NCBI RefSeq assembly: GCF_900187185.1
Contig: NZ_LT906465.1
Span: 1,612,001 to 1,676,000, forward strand
DNA: 64,000 nt
Direction: 5' to 3'
Source: Chryseobacterium taklimakanense
GTDB lineage: Bacteria > Bacteroidota > Bacteroidia > Flavobacteriales > Weeksellaceae
The position numbers and the translations under genes are program-made. This document shows, piece by piece, positions 1 to 8,690 of the stretch. The notes below the pieces were generated by a model, which made no database searches, had not been told where the DNA came from, and was given only the letters and a program-made list of their open reading frames with translations. The number at the start of each line of letters is the position of its first letter. Within the stretch, counting starts at the first letter, position 1.

Positions 1-1997
1 CCCAAAGAATCGGTCACATGGCCTTCATCCAAAATTTGGAGAAGAATATTGAAAACATCCGGATGGGCTTTTTCAATCTCATCTAATAACACAACGGCGT
101 AAGGTTTTCTTCTTACCGCTTCGGTCAGTTGTCCGCCTTCTTCGTAGCCCACATATCCCGGAGGCGCACCAACCAATCTTGATACGGCAAATTTTTCCAT
201 ATATTCACTCATATCAATACGGATTAATGCCTCATCTGAATCGAAAAGTTCGCGAGCCATTACTTTCGCCAATTCGGTTTTACCCACACCGGTTGTACCA
301 AGGAAAATAAATGTTCCGATCGGGCGGTTCGGATCTTTCAGTCCGGCACGGTTTCTTTGTATCGCTTTCACGACTTTTTTCACCGCATCTTCCTGTCCGA
401 TTACTTTTCCGTTTAATTTATCATCCATCTGGGCGAGTTTATCCAACTCATTTTTACCGACTTTAGTTACCGGTACACCGCTCATCATAGAAACCACTTC
501 GGCCACATTTTCCTCGGTTACGGTTTCTTTTTTCTCCTTTACATCTTTGTCCCATTTTTCCTGAGCTGCAGAAAGTTCCATTACCAGACGCTCCTCCTCA
601 TCTTTCAGTTTTCTGGCTTCAAGATAATCCTGGGCTTTTACGGCCTGCTGTTTCTGTTCCTTGATCTCTTCTATTTTCTTTTCATTTTTAATGATCTCTG
701 TAGGCACTTTCATGTTTTTGATGTAAACACGAGAACCAGCTTCGTCCATCGCATCAATAGCTTTGTCCGGAAGGAAACGGTCGGTAATATATCTCGAAGT
801 AAGATTCACACACGCTGCAATCGCCTCATCAGTGTAGGTTACGTTGTGGTGATCTTCGTATTTATCTTTAATCTGATTTAAAATCTGAATGGTTTCCTCA
901 ATGGAAGTTGGCTCTACCATAACTTTCTGGAAACGTCTCTCCAAAGCACCGTCTTTCTCGATGTACTGCCTGTATTCATCAAGTGTTGTAGCACCGATGC
1001 ACTGAATTTCGCCTCTTGCCAGCGCAGGTTTGAACATATTTGATGCGTCTAAACTTCCGGTAGAACTTCCCGCTCCAACAATCGTATGCAATTCATCAAT
1101 GAAAAGAATGACATCACGGTTTTTTTCGAGTTCGGTCATGATGGCTTTCATACGTTCCTCAAACTGCCCGCGGTACTTTGTGCCGGCAACCAAACTTGCC
1201 AAATCCAAAGTAATCACACGTTTTCCGTAAAGAACCCTCGAAACTTTTTTCTGATGAATTCTAAGCGCCAAACCTTCTGCGATGGCAGATTTACCAACGC
1301 CCGGCTCACCAATTAAAAGTGGATTGTTTTTCTTTCTTCTGGAGAGAATCTGCGAAACGCGTTCAATTTCCTTCTCACGGCCGATTACCGGATCAAGCTT
1401 GCCGTCTTTAGCCAAAGCGGTTAAATCCCTACCGAAATTATCCAGCGTAGGCGTTTTGCTCTTCCCTGTTCCGATATTACCGGTGGGTCTGCGCATCTGT
1501 CCGTATTCTTCACGCTCATCATCATCGTCGTAAGCACTCATTTTCGGTCCTTCGCCGGAATTTTTAAGCATGGTCTGATATTCTCTGGAAACTCTTTCAT
1601 AATCTACGTCATAAGCTCCTAAAATACTGGAAGTAGGATCTTCGAACTTGTAAAGAATTCCAAGAAGAAGATGAACTGTATTAATTTCACCGCTGCGGTA
1701 TTGCCTGCATTCCAGCTCAGCACGTTTTACTGCCTGATCTGCCATTTTTGTAAAAGAAATGTTTGAAACCTCTTCCGCCAAAGGGTTGATGCCGGAAACG
1801 TTCATCGTTTCAATTTTTCTTCTGATTTGTGTAAGGTCGGCATTCAGGTTCTGAAGGATTTCCCGTGCAGAGTTATCAGTTTTGATGATGCCCAGCAGCA
1901 GGTGCTCTGTGTTCAGGAACTCACTTTTCAGTCTTCGTGCCTCGTTTTTGCTTTGTTTGAACACTTTGTCCAAACCGTCTGAAAACTTATAATCCAT
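1..1997 (-). CDS. clpC: ATP-dependent Clp protease ATP-binding subunit ClpC (3' end outside window)
   Basis: Hsp100 unfoldase that feeds substrates to ClpP in the cytoplasm. About 665 residues are visible, read from the ATG at 1997-1995; the C-terminus lies left of position 1. In order: two Clp_N repeats (about residues 5-145), AAA1 with Walker [10 protein letters not shown] (about 230), a UVR-type coiled segment [13 protein letters not shown] (about 460), and AAA2 with Walker [11 protein letters not shown] (about 570). The UVR segment and the lack of a long ClpB middle coil favour ClpC over ClpB. It stands alone on the minus strand, divergent from the next gene, with a 159 bp gap that should hold both promoters. 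Confidence 0.95.
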   Translation of the reverse strand, partial: MDYKFSDGLDKVFKQSKNEARRLKSEFLNTEHLLLGIIKTDNSAREILQNLNADLTQIRRKIETMNVSGINPLAEEVSNISFTKMADQAVKRAELECRQYRSGEINTVHLLLGILYKFEDPTSSILGAYDVDYERVSREYQTMLKNSGEGPKMSAYDDDDEREEYGQMRRPTGNIGTGKSKTPTLDNFGRDLTALAKDGKLDPVIGREKEIERVSQILSRRKKNNPLLIGEPGVGKSAIAEGLALRIHQKKVSRVLYGKRVITLDLASLVAGTKYRGQFEERMKAIMTELEKNRDVILFIDELHTIVGAGSSTGSLDASNMFKPALARGEIQCIGATTLDEYRQYIEKDGALERRFQKVMVEPTSIEETIQILNQIKDKYEDHHNVTYTDEAIAACVNLTSRYITDRFLPDKAIDAMDEAGSRVYIKNMKVPTEIIKNEKKIEEIKEQKQQAVKAQDYLEARKLKDEEERLVMELSAAQEKWDKDVKEKKETVTEENVAEVVSMMSGVPVTKVGKNELDKLAQMDDKLNGKVIGQEDAVKKVVKAIQRNRAGLKDPNRPIGTFIFLGTTGVGKTELAKVMARELFDSDEALIRIDMSEYMEKFAVSRLVGAPPGYVGYEEGGQLTEAVRRKPYAVVLLDEIEKAHPDVFNILLQILDEGHVTDSL

Positions 1998-2156
1998 AAT
2001 TTGGTCTCATAATTTAATATAAAGGTAGTTATTTCTGCCTTTATGTTCTCCAAAAGTTACAAATACTTTACCAAAACTTAAAAAATGACGATATGGCAGA
2101 AACCCAGGCTATATCTCCTTGAAAATGATTACATTTGCAGCCCAATAATTATCTTT

Positions 2157-2372
2157 ATGACACCAGAAATTGCCAGCTATATCGGTTATGCAGCCTCTTT
2201 TTTTATCATATTGAGCTTTATGCTGAAAGATTTAAGAAAAGTGAGGCTTGTTAATCTTCTGGGCTGTATATGTTTTGTAATTTATGGCATTTTTATTGGC
2301 ATGCTGTGGCCGGTAATCATTCCGAACGCAATTCTGTGTATTATACAGGTTTTTCATCTTTTGAAAAAATGA
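2157..2372 (+). CDS. small membrane protein, YgjV/SemiSWEET-like
   Basis: A 71-residue protein with about three hydrophobic segments (IASYIGYAASFFIILSF, LVNLLGCICFVIYGIFIG, LWPVIIPNAILCIIQVF) and few charged residues. It resembles short bacterial YgjV-type proteins, whose function is not firmly known. I chose the ATG at 2157 over an in-frame upstream ATG at 2085 because a perfect -7 element (TACATTTG, 2130-2137) lies between the two, so a transcript from it could only use 2157. The glycosyltransferase gene starts 13 bp after its stop and may be cotranscribed. Confidence 0.7.
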   Translation: MTPEIASYIGYAASFFIILSFMLKDLRKVRLVNLLGCICFVIYGIFIGMLWPVIIPNAILCIIQVFHLLKK

Positions 2373-2385
2373 TTAATTTGTAGAT

Positions 2386-3492
2386 GTGAAAGTTATAGTC
2401 TGCGTATTCAATAATCTTTATACCGACCAACGTGTAGAAAAAGTCTGCAGATCGCTGCTCGAAAACGGTTATCAAATCGAACTTATCGGCAGTTCATGGG
2501 GCGGACTTCCCGAGATGAACCGCCCGTATACTTTTCACCGAATAAATTTAAACGCCAGAAATCTAAAGCTGGCCTATCCTGAATTTAACCTTAAATTATA
2601 TCGTGAACTTTTAAAAAGGGCTGATAAAAATACAGTTCTGCTTGCAAATGATTTGGATACGCTTGCTGCGAGCTATTTAGTTTCAAAAAAATTAAATGTT
2701 CCCCTGGTTTATGACAGCCATGAAATTTTTACAGAGATGCCGGCCGTTAACGGAAGGTTTACCCAGAAAATATGGCGAAAACTGGAAAGAAATCTGGTTC
2801 CAAAAATTAATTATATGATAACGGCAAGCGACAGCTATGCCACCTGGTTTGAAAATAAGTATCATATAAAAAAGCCGGTTGTGGTTCAGAATTTTCCGGT
2901 TAAGATTTCGCATTCCGATGATACTTCAACTGAAAATTACCCAAAAATCATCCTTTATCAGGGTGTCATTAATCCTTCAAGAGGTCTGGACAAGGTTATT
3001 CCGGCAATGAAAACGATCGGGAACGCTCAGCTATGGATTGTGGGAGACGGCCCCAAGCGAAAAGAATATGAAGCATTAACCAAATCTAATAAACTTGAAC
3101 AGAAAATAAAGTTTTTCGGTAAATTGCCACCGTCTGAATTAAGAAAACTCACTGTAAAAGCTGATGTGGGCTTAAGCATCGAAGAAAATAACGGCGAAAG
3201 CTACTACTATTCTTTACCAAATAAAATATCAGATTATATACAGGCGGGGATCCCGATTGTGGTTTCAAATTTCCCTGAAATGAAAAGAATTATTGAACAA
3301 TTTGAGGTTGGGGAATGTATAACGAACCACTCTGAACAGGAACTTTCAAGCAAAATCACCAGGGTTCTTACAAAAGGAAAAAAGTTTTACTCGGAAGGGC
3401 TTGTATCAGCTGCTGCCCAGCTTTGCTGGGAAAACGAAGAGCCGAAACTGATTGAATTGTTTAAAAAAGTGCAAACAGAAAACTTTCAGTAA
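2386..3492 (+). CDS. glycosyltransferase, GT4-like (GT-B fold)
   Basis: A 368-residue enzyme that probably transfers a sugar from a nucleotide donor to a surface glycan or lipid. The N-terminal Rossmann half contains DSHEIFTEMP, typical of GT4 enzymes. The C-terminal half has GVINPSRGLDKVI, LWIVGDGPKRKEYE and a donor-site segment around LSIEENNGESYYYSLPNKI (E and N conserved). The start is GTG at 2386; no ATG in frame lies before the first conserved beta strand (VIVCVFNNLYTDQRV). It opens a tight cluster of GT4, SufE, GT9 and GT2 genes. The acceptor cannot be told from sequence. Confidence 0.85.
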   Translation: MKVIVCVFNNLYTDQRVEKVCRSLLENGYQIELIGSSWGGLPEMNRPYTFHRINLNARNLKLAYPEFNLKLYRELLKRADKNTVLLANDLDTLAASYLVSKKLNVPLVYDSHEIFTEMPAVNGRFTQKIWRKLERNLVPKINYMITASDSYATWFENKYHIKKPVVVQNFPVKISHSDDTSTENYPKIILYQGVINPSRGLDKVIPAMKTIGNAQLWIVGDGPKRKEYEALTKSNKLEQKIKFFGKLPPSELRKLTVKADVGLSIEENNGESYYYSLPNKISDYIQAGIPIVVSNFPEMKRIIEQFEVGECITNHSEQELSSKITRVLTKGKKFYSEGLVSAAAQLCWENEEPKLIELFKKVQTENFQ

Positions 3493-3501
3493 TTTTGCAA
3501 A

Positions 3502-3921
3502 ATGACCATCAAGGAAAAACAGCAGGAAATTGTAAAAGATTTTGAGTTTCTGGACGACTGGGAACAGAAATACGAATATATCATTGATCTCGGCAAAGAA
3601 CTAAAAGCCTTGCCGGAAGATAAAAAGACCGATGAAAACCTCATCAAAGGCTGCCAAAGCAAAGTCTGGATCGACGCTGAATTCAAAGACGGAAAACTTT
3701 ATTTCAATGCAGACAGTGACGGTATTTTGCCCAAAGGCATCGTTTCGCTTCTGGTTTCCATCTACAGCGGGCATCCTACGAAAGAAATTCTGGATTCTGA
3801 TTTCGATTTCATCTCACAAATCGGCTTGCAGGAATTCCTTTCACCATCGCGCGCCAACGGACTGATGGCGATGACCAAGCAGATTAAGTTTTACGCAGTA
3901 GCCTACCAGTTGAAATCTTGA
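3502..3921 (+). CDS. sufE: SufE family sulfur-acceptor protein
   Basis: A 139-residue cytoplasmic protein that takes persulfide sulfur from the cysteine desulfurase SufS and passes it on for Fe-S cluster assembly. The persulfide-carrying Cys is in LIKGCQSKVWI (Cys at about residue 51), followed by the family pattern FNADSDG..PKGIVSLLV. The length is normal for the family. No suf genes lie nearby; it sits between glycosyltransferases. A perfect -7 element (TAATTTTG, 3490-3497) lies just 5 bp before the ATG, so a very short leader or leaderless transcript is possible beside read-through from upstream. Confidence 0.9.
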   Translation: MTIKEKQQEIVKDFEFLDDWEQKYEYIIDLGKELKALPEDKKTDENLIKGCQSKVWIDAEFKDGKLYFNADSDGILPKGIVSLLVSIYSGHPTKEILDSDFDFISQIGLQEFLSPSRANGLMAMTKQIKFYAVAYQLKS

Positions 3922-4883
3922 CACGGATTCTTGCATACCGGTTCTCTGCCTTTGGTGATGTAGCGATGACGGCGCCTGTTTTCCGGGAGTTCCTGGAGCA
4001 GAACCCCGATGTGGAACTTGTCTTTGTTTCCCGGAAAAATTTCTCCGCCATTTTTGATGATATCTCCAACCTGAAGTTTAAAGGTGTTGATTTGGATGAT
4101 TACAAAGGTTTTCTTGGCTTAAGGCGCCTTGCAAGAGAATTGATAAAAGAATTTCAGCCCGATTATATTGCAGACTTGCACGATGTTATCCGCACCAAAA
4201 TTCTTAAGAAAATTTTTCAAGCAAAAGGGTACAAAATTTCTTTTATAAACAAAGGAAAAGAAGAAAAAGAGGAGCTGACTGATGTTTGGAACCTTAACAA
4301 GAAAAAGCTCAAAAGTAATATAGAGCGTTACGCAGATGTCTTCCGGAATTTGGGTTACAGTGTAAACTTATCACATCATTACAGAAGTAAAAGTTCTGTA
4401 AAAGAGGGAATTGGCGTAGCACCTTTCGCACAGCATAAAGGCAAAATGTTGCCTCTGGAAAAATCTTTTGAACTCGCTAAAATCCTTTCAAAAACTCATA
4501 AAATTTACTTTTTTGGTGGCGGAAAGGAAGAAACTGAAATTTTAAACACCTGGGCACAGAAGCTCCCAAATACCGAAAGTCTTGCGGGCAAGCTCTCATT
4601 GAAAGAAGAACTCCAAAAAATCGCTGAACTTGAGGTGATGATATCAATGGATTCAGCCAATATGCATTTGGCGAGTTTGGTAGGCACGCGCTGTATTTCA
4701 ATCTGGGGCTCCACGCACCATTTTGCCGGATTTTTAGGTTACGGACAAAGTGATGATGATATTGTTGAAGTTAAGGACCTGACTTGCCGCCCATGCTCTG
4801 TTTTTGGTGATAAAGAATGCTACCGCGGTGATTACGCCTGTCTGGAAGAAATTGACATTCAAAAAATCGTTGAAAAAGTTTGA
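3918..4883 (+). CDS. glycosyltransferase family 9 (heptosyltransferase-like)
   Basis: A 321-residue GT-B enzyme resembling ADP-heptose:LPS heptosyltransferases. The N-terminus ILAYRFSAFGDVAMTAPVF is the usual GT9 start (phosphate-binding R..A.GD). The C-terminal half carries the GT9 pattern SMDSANMHLASLVGT followed by SIWGSTHHF. A Cys-rich tail (LTCRPCSVFGDKECYRGDYACL) is also usual for GT9. The start is TTG at 3918 inside a TTGA overlap with sufE; the next in-frame ATG (VAMTAP) would remove the conserved first strand. It likely acts on lipooligosaccharide core or another glycan at the inner face of the inner membrane. Confidence 0.85.
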   Translation: MTRILAYRFSAFGDVAMTAPVFREFLEQNPDVELVFVSRKNFSAIFDDISNLKFKGVDLDDYKGFLGLRRLARELIKEFQPDYIADLHDVIRTKILKKIFQAKGYKISFINKGKEEKEELTDVWNLNKKKLKSNIERYADVFRNLGYSVNLSHHYRSKSSVKEGIGVAPFAQHKGKMLPLEKSFELAKILSKTHKIYFFGGGKEETEILNTWAQKLPNTESLAGKLSLKEELQKIAELEVMISMDSANMHLASLVGTRCISIWGSTHHFAGFLGYGQSDDDIVEVKDLTCRPCSVFGDKECYRGDYACLEEIDIQKIVEKV

Positions 4884-5776
4884 AACTTTCAGTCTGCATA
4901 CCGGTCTATAACTTTGATGTACGGGAATTGGTCCGCGACCTGCAAAAAGAAATTACAAAGTATCAAATTAATGCGGAAATCCTCCTGATTGATGATGCCT
5001 CTGACCAACATTATGTCCTAATTAATAAAGGAATAGAAAATGAAGTTGAGAACTTTGTTTTTCTTGAAAAAAATGTCGGCCGGTCACAGATCCGGAATTT
5101 ATTCCTTTATTATGCCAGTGGCGACTACCTTCTGTTTCTGGACTGCGACGGCAAAATTACAAATCCTCATTTCCTTAAAAATTACTTAAGCTACATCGAA
5201 AAAAATAATGTTAAAGCGGTTTATGGAGGCAGAAAAGTTTCAGAACTTCAACCTGACAGTAACCATCTGCTGCGATGGCGATATGCAAATGAGCGGGAAA
5301 ATCTTCCTTTGAACAAACGCTTGATTCGGCCATATCTCTCCTTCCAAACGAATAATTTTGTCGTTAAAAAATCAGTGCTGGAAAAAGTCAACTTCAATCC
5401 TGAATTTCAGAAGTACGGCTATGAAGACCTTCTTTTTGCAATGGATCTGAACCATGCCGGAATCCCGGTACGCCACATCGACAATCCCATCTTAAATAAC
5501 GATGTGGAATCTAATGAAATTTACCTGAAAAAGGTTGAAGAATCTATTGAAAGCCTGCACAAAATGCTGGTCAATACTAAAACGGCCCCGAAAATAAAAG
5601 ATGTCAAGTTAGTCAAAGCCTATCATTATCTGCATATAAGAGGTGGCGCAAGAATATTCAGGAGGTTTTTCGCCGTAAGAAAGGCAGCGATCAGAAATAA
5701 ACTTCTCGAGGCTGAGTGCAGTCTAAAATATCTCGACTTCTACAAACTGGGGCTTTTAACAGAAAAATCAAAATAA
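4880..5776 (+). CDS. glycosyltransferase family 2
   Basis: A 298-residue GT-A enzyme. The N-terminus LSVCIPVYNFD, then ILLIDDASDQ, and a DxD-like LFLDCDG (about residue 92) mark the nucleotide-sugar and metal site; a later W-R-Y-A-N-E-R-E-N region and YGYEDLLFAMD give the acceptor/catalytic Asp region. The start is TTG at 4880 in a second TTGA overlap, so translation is probably coupled to the GT9 gene. No membrane segment is seen. It probably extends the same glycan as its neighbours. Confidence 0.87.
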   Translation: MKLSVCIPVYNFDVRELVRDLQKEITKYQINAEILLIDDASDQHYVLINKGIENEVENFVFLEKNVGRSQIRNLFLYYASGDYLLFLDCDGKITNPHFLKNYLSYIEKNNVKAVYGGRKVSELQPDSNHLLRWRYANERENLPLNKRLIRPYLSFQTNNFVVKKSVLEKVNFNPEFQKYGYEDLLFAMDLNHAGIPVRHIDNPILNNDVESNEIYLKKVEESIESLHKMLVNTKTAPKIKDVKLVKAYHYLHIRGGARIFRRFFAVRKAAIRNKLLEAECSLKYLDFYKLGLLTEKSK

Positions 5777-5890
5777 AAATTTCTCAAACTTCTCTGAAAT
5801 ATTTTGACCTCAACGGGGCCTGTTCTTAATTTGGCAATTTAAAAATATGATGCCAGTTTACGAAAACACATAAACAACAGATTATAAAAC

Positions 5891-5920
5891 AAAAAAATCC
5901 CACATTTCTGTGAGATTTTT
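5891..5920 (-). terminator. Rho-independent terminator after tRNA-Val
   Basis: On the minus strand, arms AAATCTCACA and TGTGGGATTT (one G-T pair) enclose a short GAAA-type loop and are followed by a run of T. It starts 10 bp after the tRNA 3' end. The mirrored A run also makes it usable for the convergent glycosyltransferase operon on the plus strand. Confidence 0.75.
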
Positions 5921-5929
5921 CTTTATAAG

Positions 5930-6004
5930 TGGGTCCTGAGGGATTCGAACCCCCGACCCTCTGGGTGTAAACCAGATGCTCTGAACCAACTGAGCTAAGA
6001 ACCC
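5930..6004 (-). tRNA. tRNA-Val (anticodon TAC)
   Basis: A 75 nt cloverleaf on the minus strand. Acceptor arms GGGTTCT and AGGACCC pair with discriminator A. The D arm contains AGCTCAGTTGGT and the T arm GGTTCGAATCC. The anticodon stem TCTGG/CCAGA encloses loop TTTACAC, giving anticodon UAC, which reads valine codons. No CCA is encoded. A consensus promoter and a terminator flank it, so it is an independent unit. Confidence 0.95.
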
Positions 6005-6019
6005 TTGTTTTTGGTTCGG

Positions 6020-6050
6020 CAAATATACGACGATTTTTTATTTCTGCAAA
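6020..6050 (-). promoter_or_regulatory. promoter of tRNA-Val
   Basis: On the minus strand a TTTG (6050-6047) is followed after exactly 19 bp by TATATTTG (6027-6020), matching the Bacteroidota housekeeping consensus TTTG-N19-TAnnTTTG. The -33 box lies inside the last codons of folC. Confidence 0.85.
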
Positions 6051-7276
6051 TTTTTTTCTAAAAAATCTCCCACTACAAAGTTACTTCCACCAATAAAAAT
6101 CATTTCCCCATTTTTAACATCCTGTTTTGCAGAAAGATATCCGCTTTGTACGTCATCAAAAATTTTATAAGAAATTCCGGATTTCTTTAGCTGATGTTCG
6201 TAATCATTCGGGTGACGGCCACGTTTTATTTCTGGTTTTACAAAATAATAGGTGGCATTTCCCGGAAGCATTTCCAAAACCTCGTCAATTTTCTTGTCTT
6301 TTACAAAACCTAAAATGATATGCTTAAATTTATCTACAGAATTTAATTGGCTGAATACCTGCTCAAGCCCTGCTTTATTATGCCCTGTATCGCAAATGGT
6401 GAGCGGATCCTGCGAAAACTCGAACCAGCGGCCAAGGAAATTGGTGTTTTTATGAACATTTGAAAGCCCTTTTTGTACCTGTTCCTCGCTGATATTAAAT
6501 CCTGATTTCTGAAGTTCTGAAATTAGAGCAAGCACAACGCGGATATTCTTTTTCTGATAAACGCCTTTCAGGTCAGTTACCAAATCAGTTTTGATTTCCG
6601 TGGCATCAATGAACGGCGCATTATTTTCAACTGCTTTATCGTGAATGATATTCTTGGTTGCTTCGTTCTCGTCGCCAGAAATTATTGGTATATTCGGCTT
6701 TACGATTCCCGCTTTTTGTATAGCAATTTCTTCGACGGTGTCACCAAGAATATTCTGGTGATCCTGCGCAACATTTGTTATCGCAGAAACCATTGGTTTA
6801 ATGATATTGGTAGCATCAAGCCTTCCACCTAAACCAACTTCAATAATTGCCACATCGACATTTAGTCTGTGAAAATATTCAAACGCCATCACAGTGGTAA
6901 ATTCAAAAAATGATGGGCGAATGTCTGCCGGCAAGTCTCTCAGCTTCTGAATGAAATCATAAACAAAATCAGGTTCGGCATTCTGCCCGTTTACTTTAAT
7001 CCTTTCGGTAAATTCAATAAGGTGCGGTGAATTGTAAAGTCCAACCTTGTAGCCAGCCTCCTGCAAAACAGACGCCAGCATGTTGCTGGTAGATCCTTTG
7101 CCGTTGGTGCCGCCAATGTGTACGGTCTTGATTTTATCCTGAGGATTCCCGAAGAATTCACAAAGTTTGATGATATTCTGAAGTCCGGGTTTATATGCCC
7201 GTTTTCCGTCGATTTGATAGTTGGGAGCCTGCTTGTACAGCCATTCCAGCTCGTTTTGATAGTCGTTTTTTGTCAT
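6038..7276 (-). CDS. folC: bifunctional folylpolyglutamate synthase / dihydrofolate synthase
   Basis: Adds glutamate to dihydropteroate and to tetrahydrofolates in the cytoplasm. A 412-residue Mur-ligase-type enzyme: P-loop GGTNGKGSTSNM (about residue 50), the folate loop region YNSPHLIEFTERI, the Mg-binding EVGLGGRLDATN, and the C-terminal domain with DTGHNKAGL. The open frame extends 33 codons upstream, but the ATG at 7276 (MTKNDYQNELEWLY) matches the usual FolC start and the extra residues look like AT-rich leader. It reads towards tRNA-Val. Confidence 0.93.
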   Translation of the reverse strand: MTKNDYQNELEWLYKQAPNYQIDGKRAYKPGLQNIIKLCEFFGNPQDKIKTVHIGGTNGKGSTSNMLASVLQEAGYKVGLYNSPHLIEFTERIKVNGQNAEPDFVYDFIQKLRDLPADIRPSFFEFTTVMAFEYFHRLNVDVAIIEVGLGGRLDATNIIKPMVSAITNVAQDHQNILGDTVEEIAIQKAGIVKPNIPIISGDENEATKNIIHDKAVENNAPFIDATEIKTDLVTDLKGVYQKKNIRVVLALISELQKSGFNISEEQVQKGLSNVHKNTNFLGRWFEFSQDPLTICDTGHNKAGLEQVFSQLNSVDKFKHIILGFVKDKKIDEVLEMLPGNATYYFVKPEIKRGRHPNDYEHQLKKSGISYKIFDDVQSGYLSAKQDVKNGEMIFIGGSNFVVGDFLEKNLQK

Positions 7277-7451
7277 TGTGCAAAAATGACGAAAATTTTG
7301 GTTGTACAAAGTTATTTTTTTGTTAAAAAAATCGAATTTAATGGGTAAAGTTTCCTGATCAATTTCAAATCTCATTTAAAGATGAGCAGAAGAAATCCAT
7401 GCCATAAAAGATAAAATGACAGTATGAAGTTCCAGTAAAATTTTAAAAATG

Positions 7452-8291
7452 CTAAAAAGTAATTCTGTAGGTTCCTGTAGACGAGGTATTAGCCCGCTCC
7501 GCTTTTACATATTGCTTCACCCACGCAACGGAAGTTGAGGCTACGCACGCATCAGAAATTCCCCCGCTCCGTCTTGCGGAAATTACGTTCCCGGCTTTAT
7601 CTACGGTGTAAGAAATCGTAATCATGCCGGAAGCCGAACAGTTATGCGAAGGTTGCGCACCGCCCCTTCCCATCGTGCCGGGAATAAAACCGATAAGTTT
7701 TCGGTCTACACCAATTCTGCTGTCGCCGTTTCCATCGCTGCCCAGAGGGTCTCCAGCGTTTCCGGTGGTTCCCATCGTACCTTGCGAGCCCGCGGCCTTT
7801 CCGCGGCCGCGAATTAGGTTACCGACTGCGGCCGTACCTTTGGAATCGCCCTGTCTCTTAGTTGGGGTTGTAGAAGTTTTTGTGTTGGTAACGGTTTTGG
7901 CAGTGTTTGCTTTAACTGGTGTAACTTTCGCCGCAGGCGTAGGTTTTTTTTCCACGTTTTCCACTTTTGGTGCAGCGGCCAACTTGCTGGTGCCGGTAAT
8001 TATTTTCTCCTGAACAATTGGTTTTGGCTCCGGTTGCGGCTGCGGTTCCTCAACAGTTACTTCTGCCGAGGATTCCTGTGAACCGTCCTGATTTGCCGGT
8101 TCTTCGAAGCCGGCCCCGTTTTGATGGTCGCCAAAATTGATGAGCATTGTTGTCACCGGCTCCTCTTTGGGAATGAGCCTTGAAAATTTGTAAAAATAAA
8201 GCGCAAGTAAAACCAAAAGCGAAATAAGAAGAGTGATGATGGCACTTTTCCTGCGGTCGTTTTTCTCGTTATGGCTGATGGTATAGCTCAT
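7452..8291 (-). CDS. TonB-family energy transducer
   Basis: A 279-residue protein that carries inner-membrane proton-motive energy to outer-membrane transporters. One N-terminal membrane segment (AIITLLISLLVLLALYFY, about residues 17-34) precedes a long Pro/Glu/Lys- and Thr-rich periplasmic spacer (about 75-150), a Gly-rich stretch, and a C-terminal TonB-like domain (MITISYTVDKAGNVISARRSG). The domain is divergent and carries two Cys (HNCSASG, DACVAS) that could form a disulfide. It is the last gene of exbB-exbD-tonB; its ATG overlaps the exbD stop by 1 nt. Confidence 0.87.
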   Translation of the reverse strand: MSYTISHNEKNDRRKSAIITLLISLLVLLALYFYKFSRLIPKEEPVTTMLINFGDHQNGAGFEEPANQDGSQESSAEVTVEEPQPQPEPKPIVQEKIITGTSKLAAAPKVENVEKKPTPAAKVTPVKANTAKTVTNTKTSTTPTKRQGDSKGTAAVGNLIRGRGKAAGSQGTMGTTGNAGDPLGSDGNGDSRIGVDRKLIGFIPGTMGRGGAQPSHNCSASGMITISYTVDKAGNVISARRSGGISDACVASTSVAWVKQYVKAERANTSSTGTYRITF

Positions 8292-8689
8292 TAATCTTTC
8301 TGTACTGTGGCGATGGCTAAATTAAATTTATGTTTTTCAGCAATTTCCATTACAAAAACTACGTCGCCGTGCCTGGTGTTTTCATCGGCACGAATTGTAA
8401 AGGTTGGATTTTGCTGACCCTGAAGCGTATTCACCAAATGCTGTTCCAACTGTTCTTTTGGCACAGCTTTGTCTGCGATATAATATTTCCCGTCCGTACT
8501 GATGGTTACAGAGGTAGGATCCTGGGCACTTTGGTTTGTGGAGGCGGCCTGGGGCAGTTTTACCTCAATCGCGCTCTGGCTGATGGCGGAACTGGTAATC
8601 ATGAAAAATATCAACAACAGAAAAATAATATCCGTCATTGATGCCATACTGAATTCCGCGCTGATGCGGTTTCTGCGTTTCAGTTCCAT
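8291..8689 (-). CDS. exbD: ExbD/TolR family biopolymer transport protein
   Basis: A 132-residue single-span protein of the ExbB-ExbD proton channel. The membrane helix contains the essential Asp in SMTDIIFLLLIFFMITSS (about residue 20). The periplasmic TolR-like domain follows, with LPQAAS and FTIRADENTRHGDVVFVMEIAEKH. It lies 1 bp after exbB and overlaps tonB by 1 nt, so the three genes are one operon. Confidence 0.93.
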   Translation of the reverse strand: MELKRRNRISAEFSMASMTDIIFLLLIFFMITSSAISQSAIEVKLPQAASTNQSAQDPTSVTISTDGKYYIADKAVPKEQLEQHLVNTLQGQQNPTFTIRADENTRHGDVVFVMEIAEKHKFNLAIATVQKD

Positions 8690-8690
8690 T

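Noticed and set aside
2085-2156. The longer 95-residue form of the first small membrane protein
   Set aside because: The extra 24 residues lie upstream of a perfect -7 promoter element and do not resemble the conserved N-terminus.
7624-8013. 129-residue open frame opposite the tonB-like gene
   Set aside because: Its Pro/Val-rich translation is the complement of the Pro/Thr/Lys-rich TonB spacer and it has no start signals of its own.
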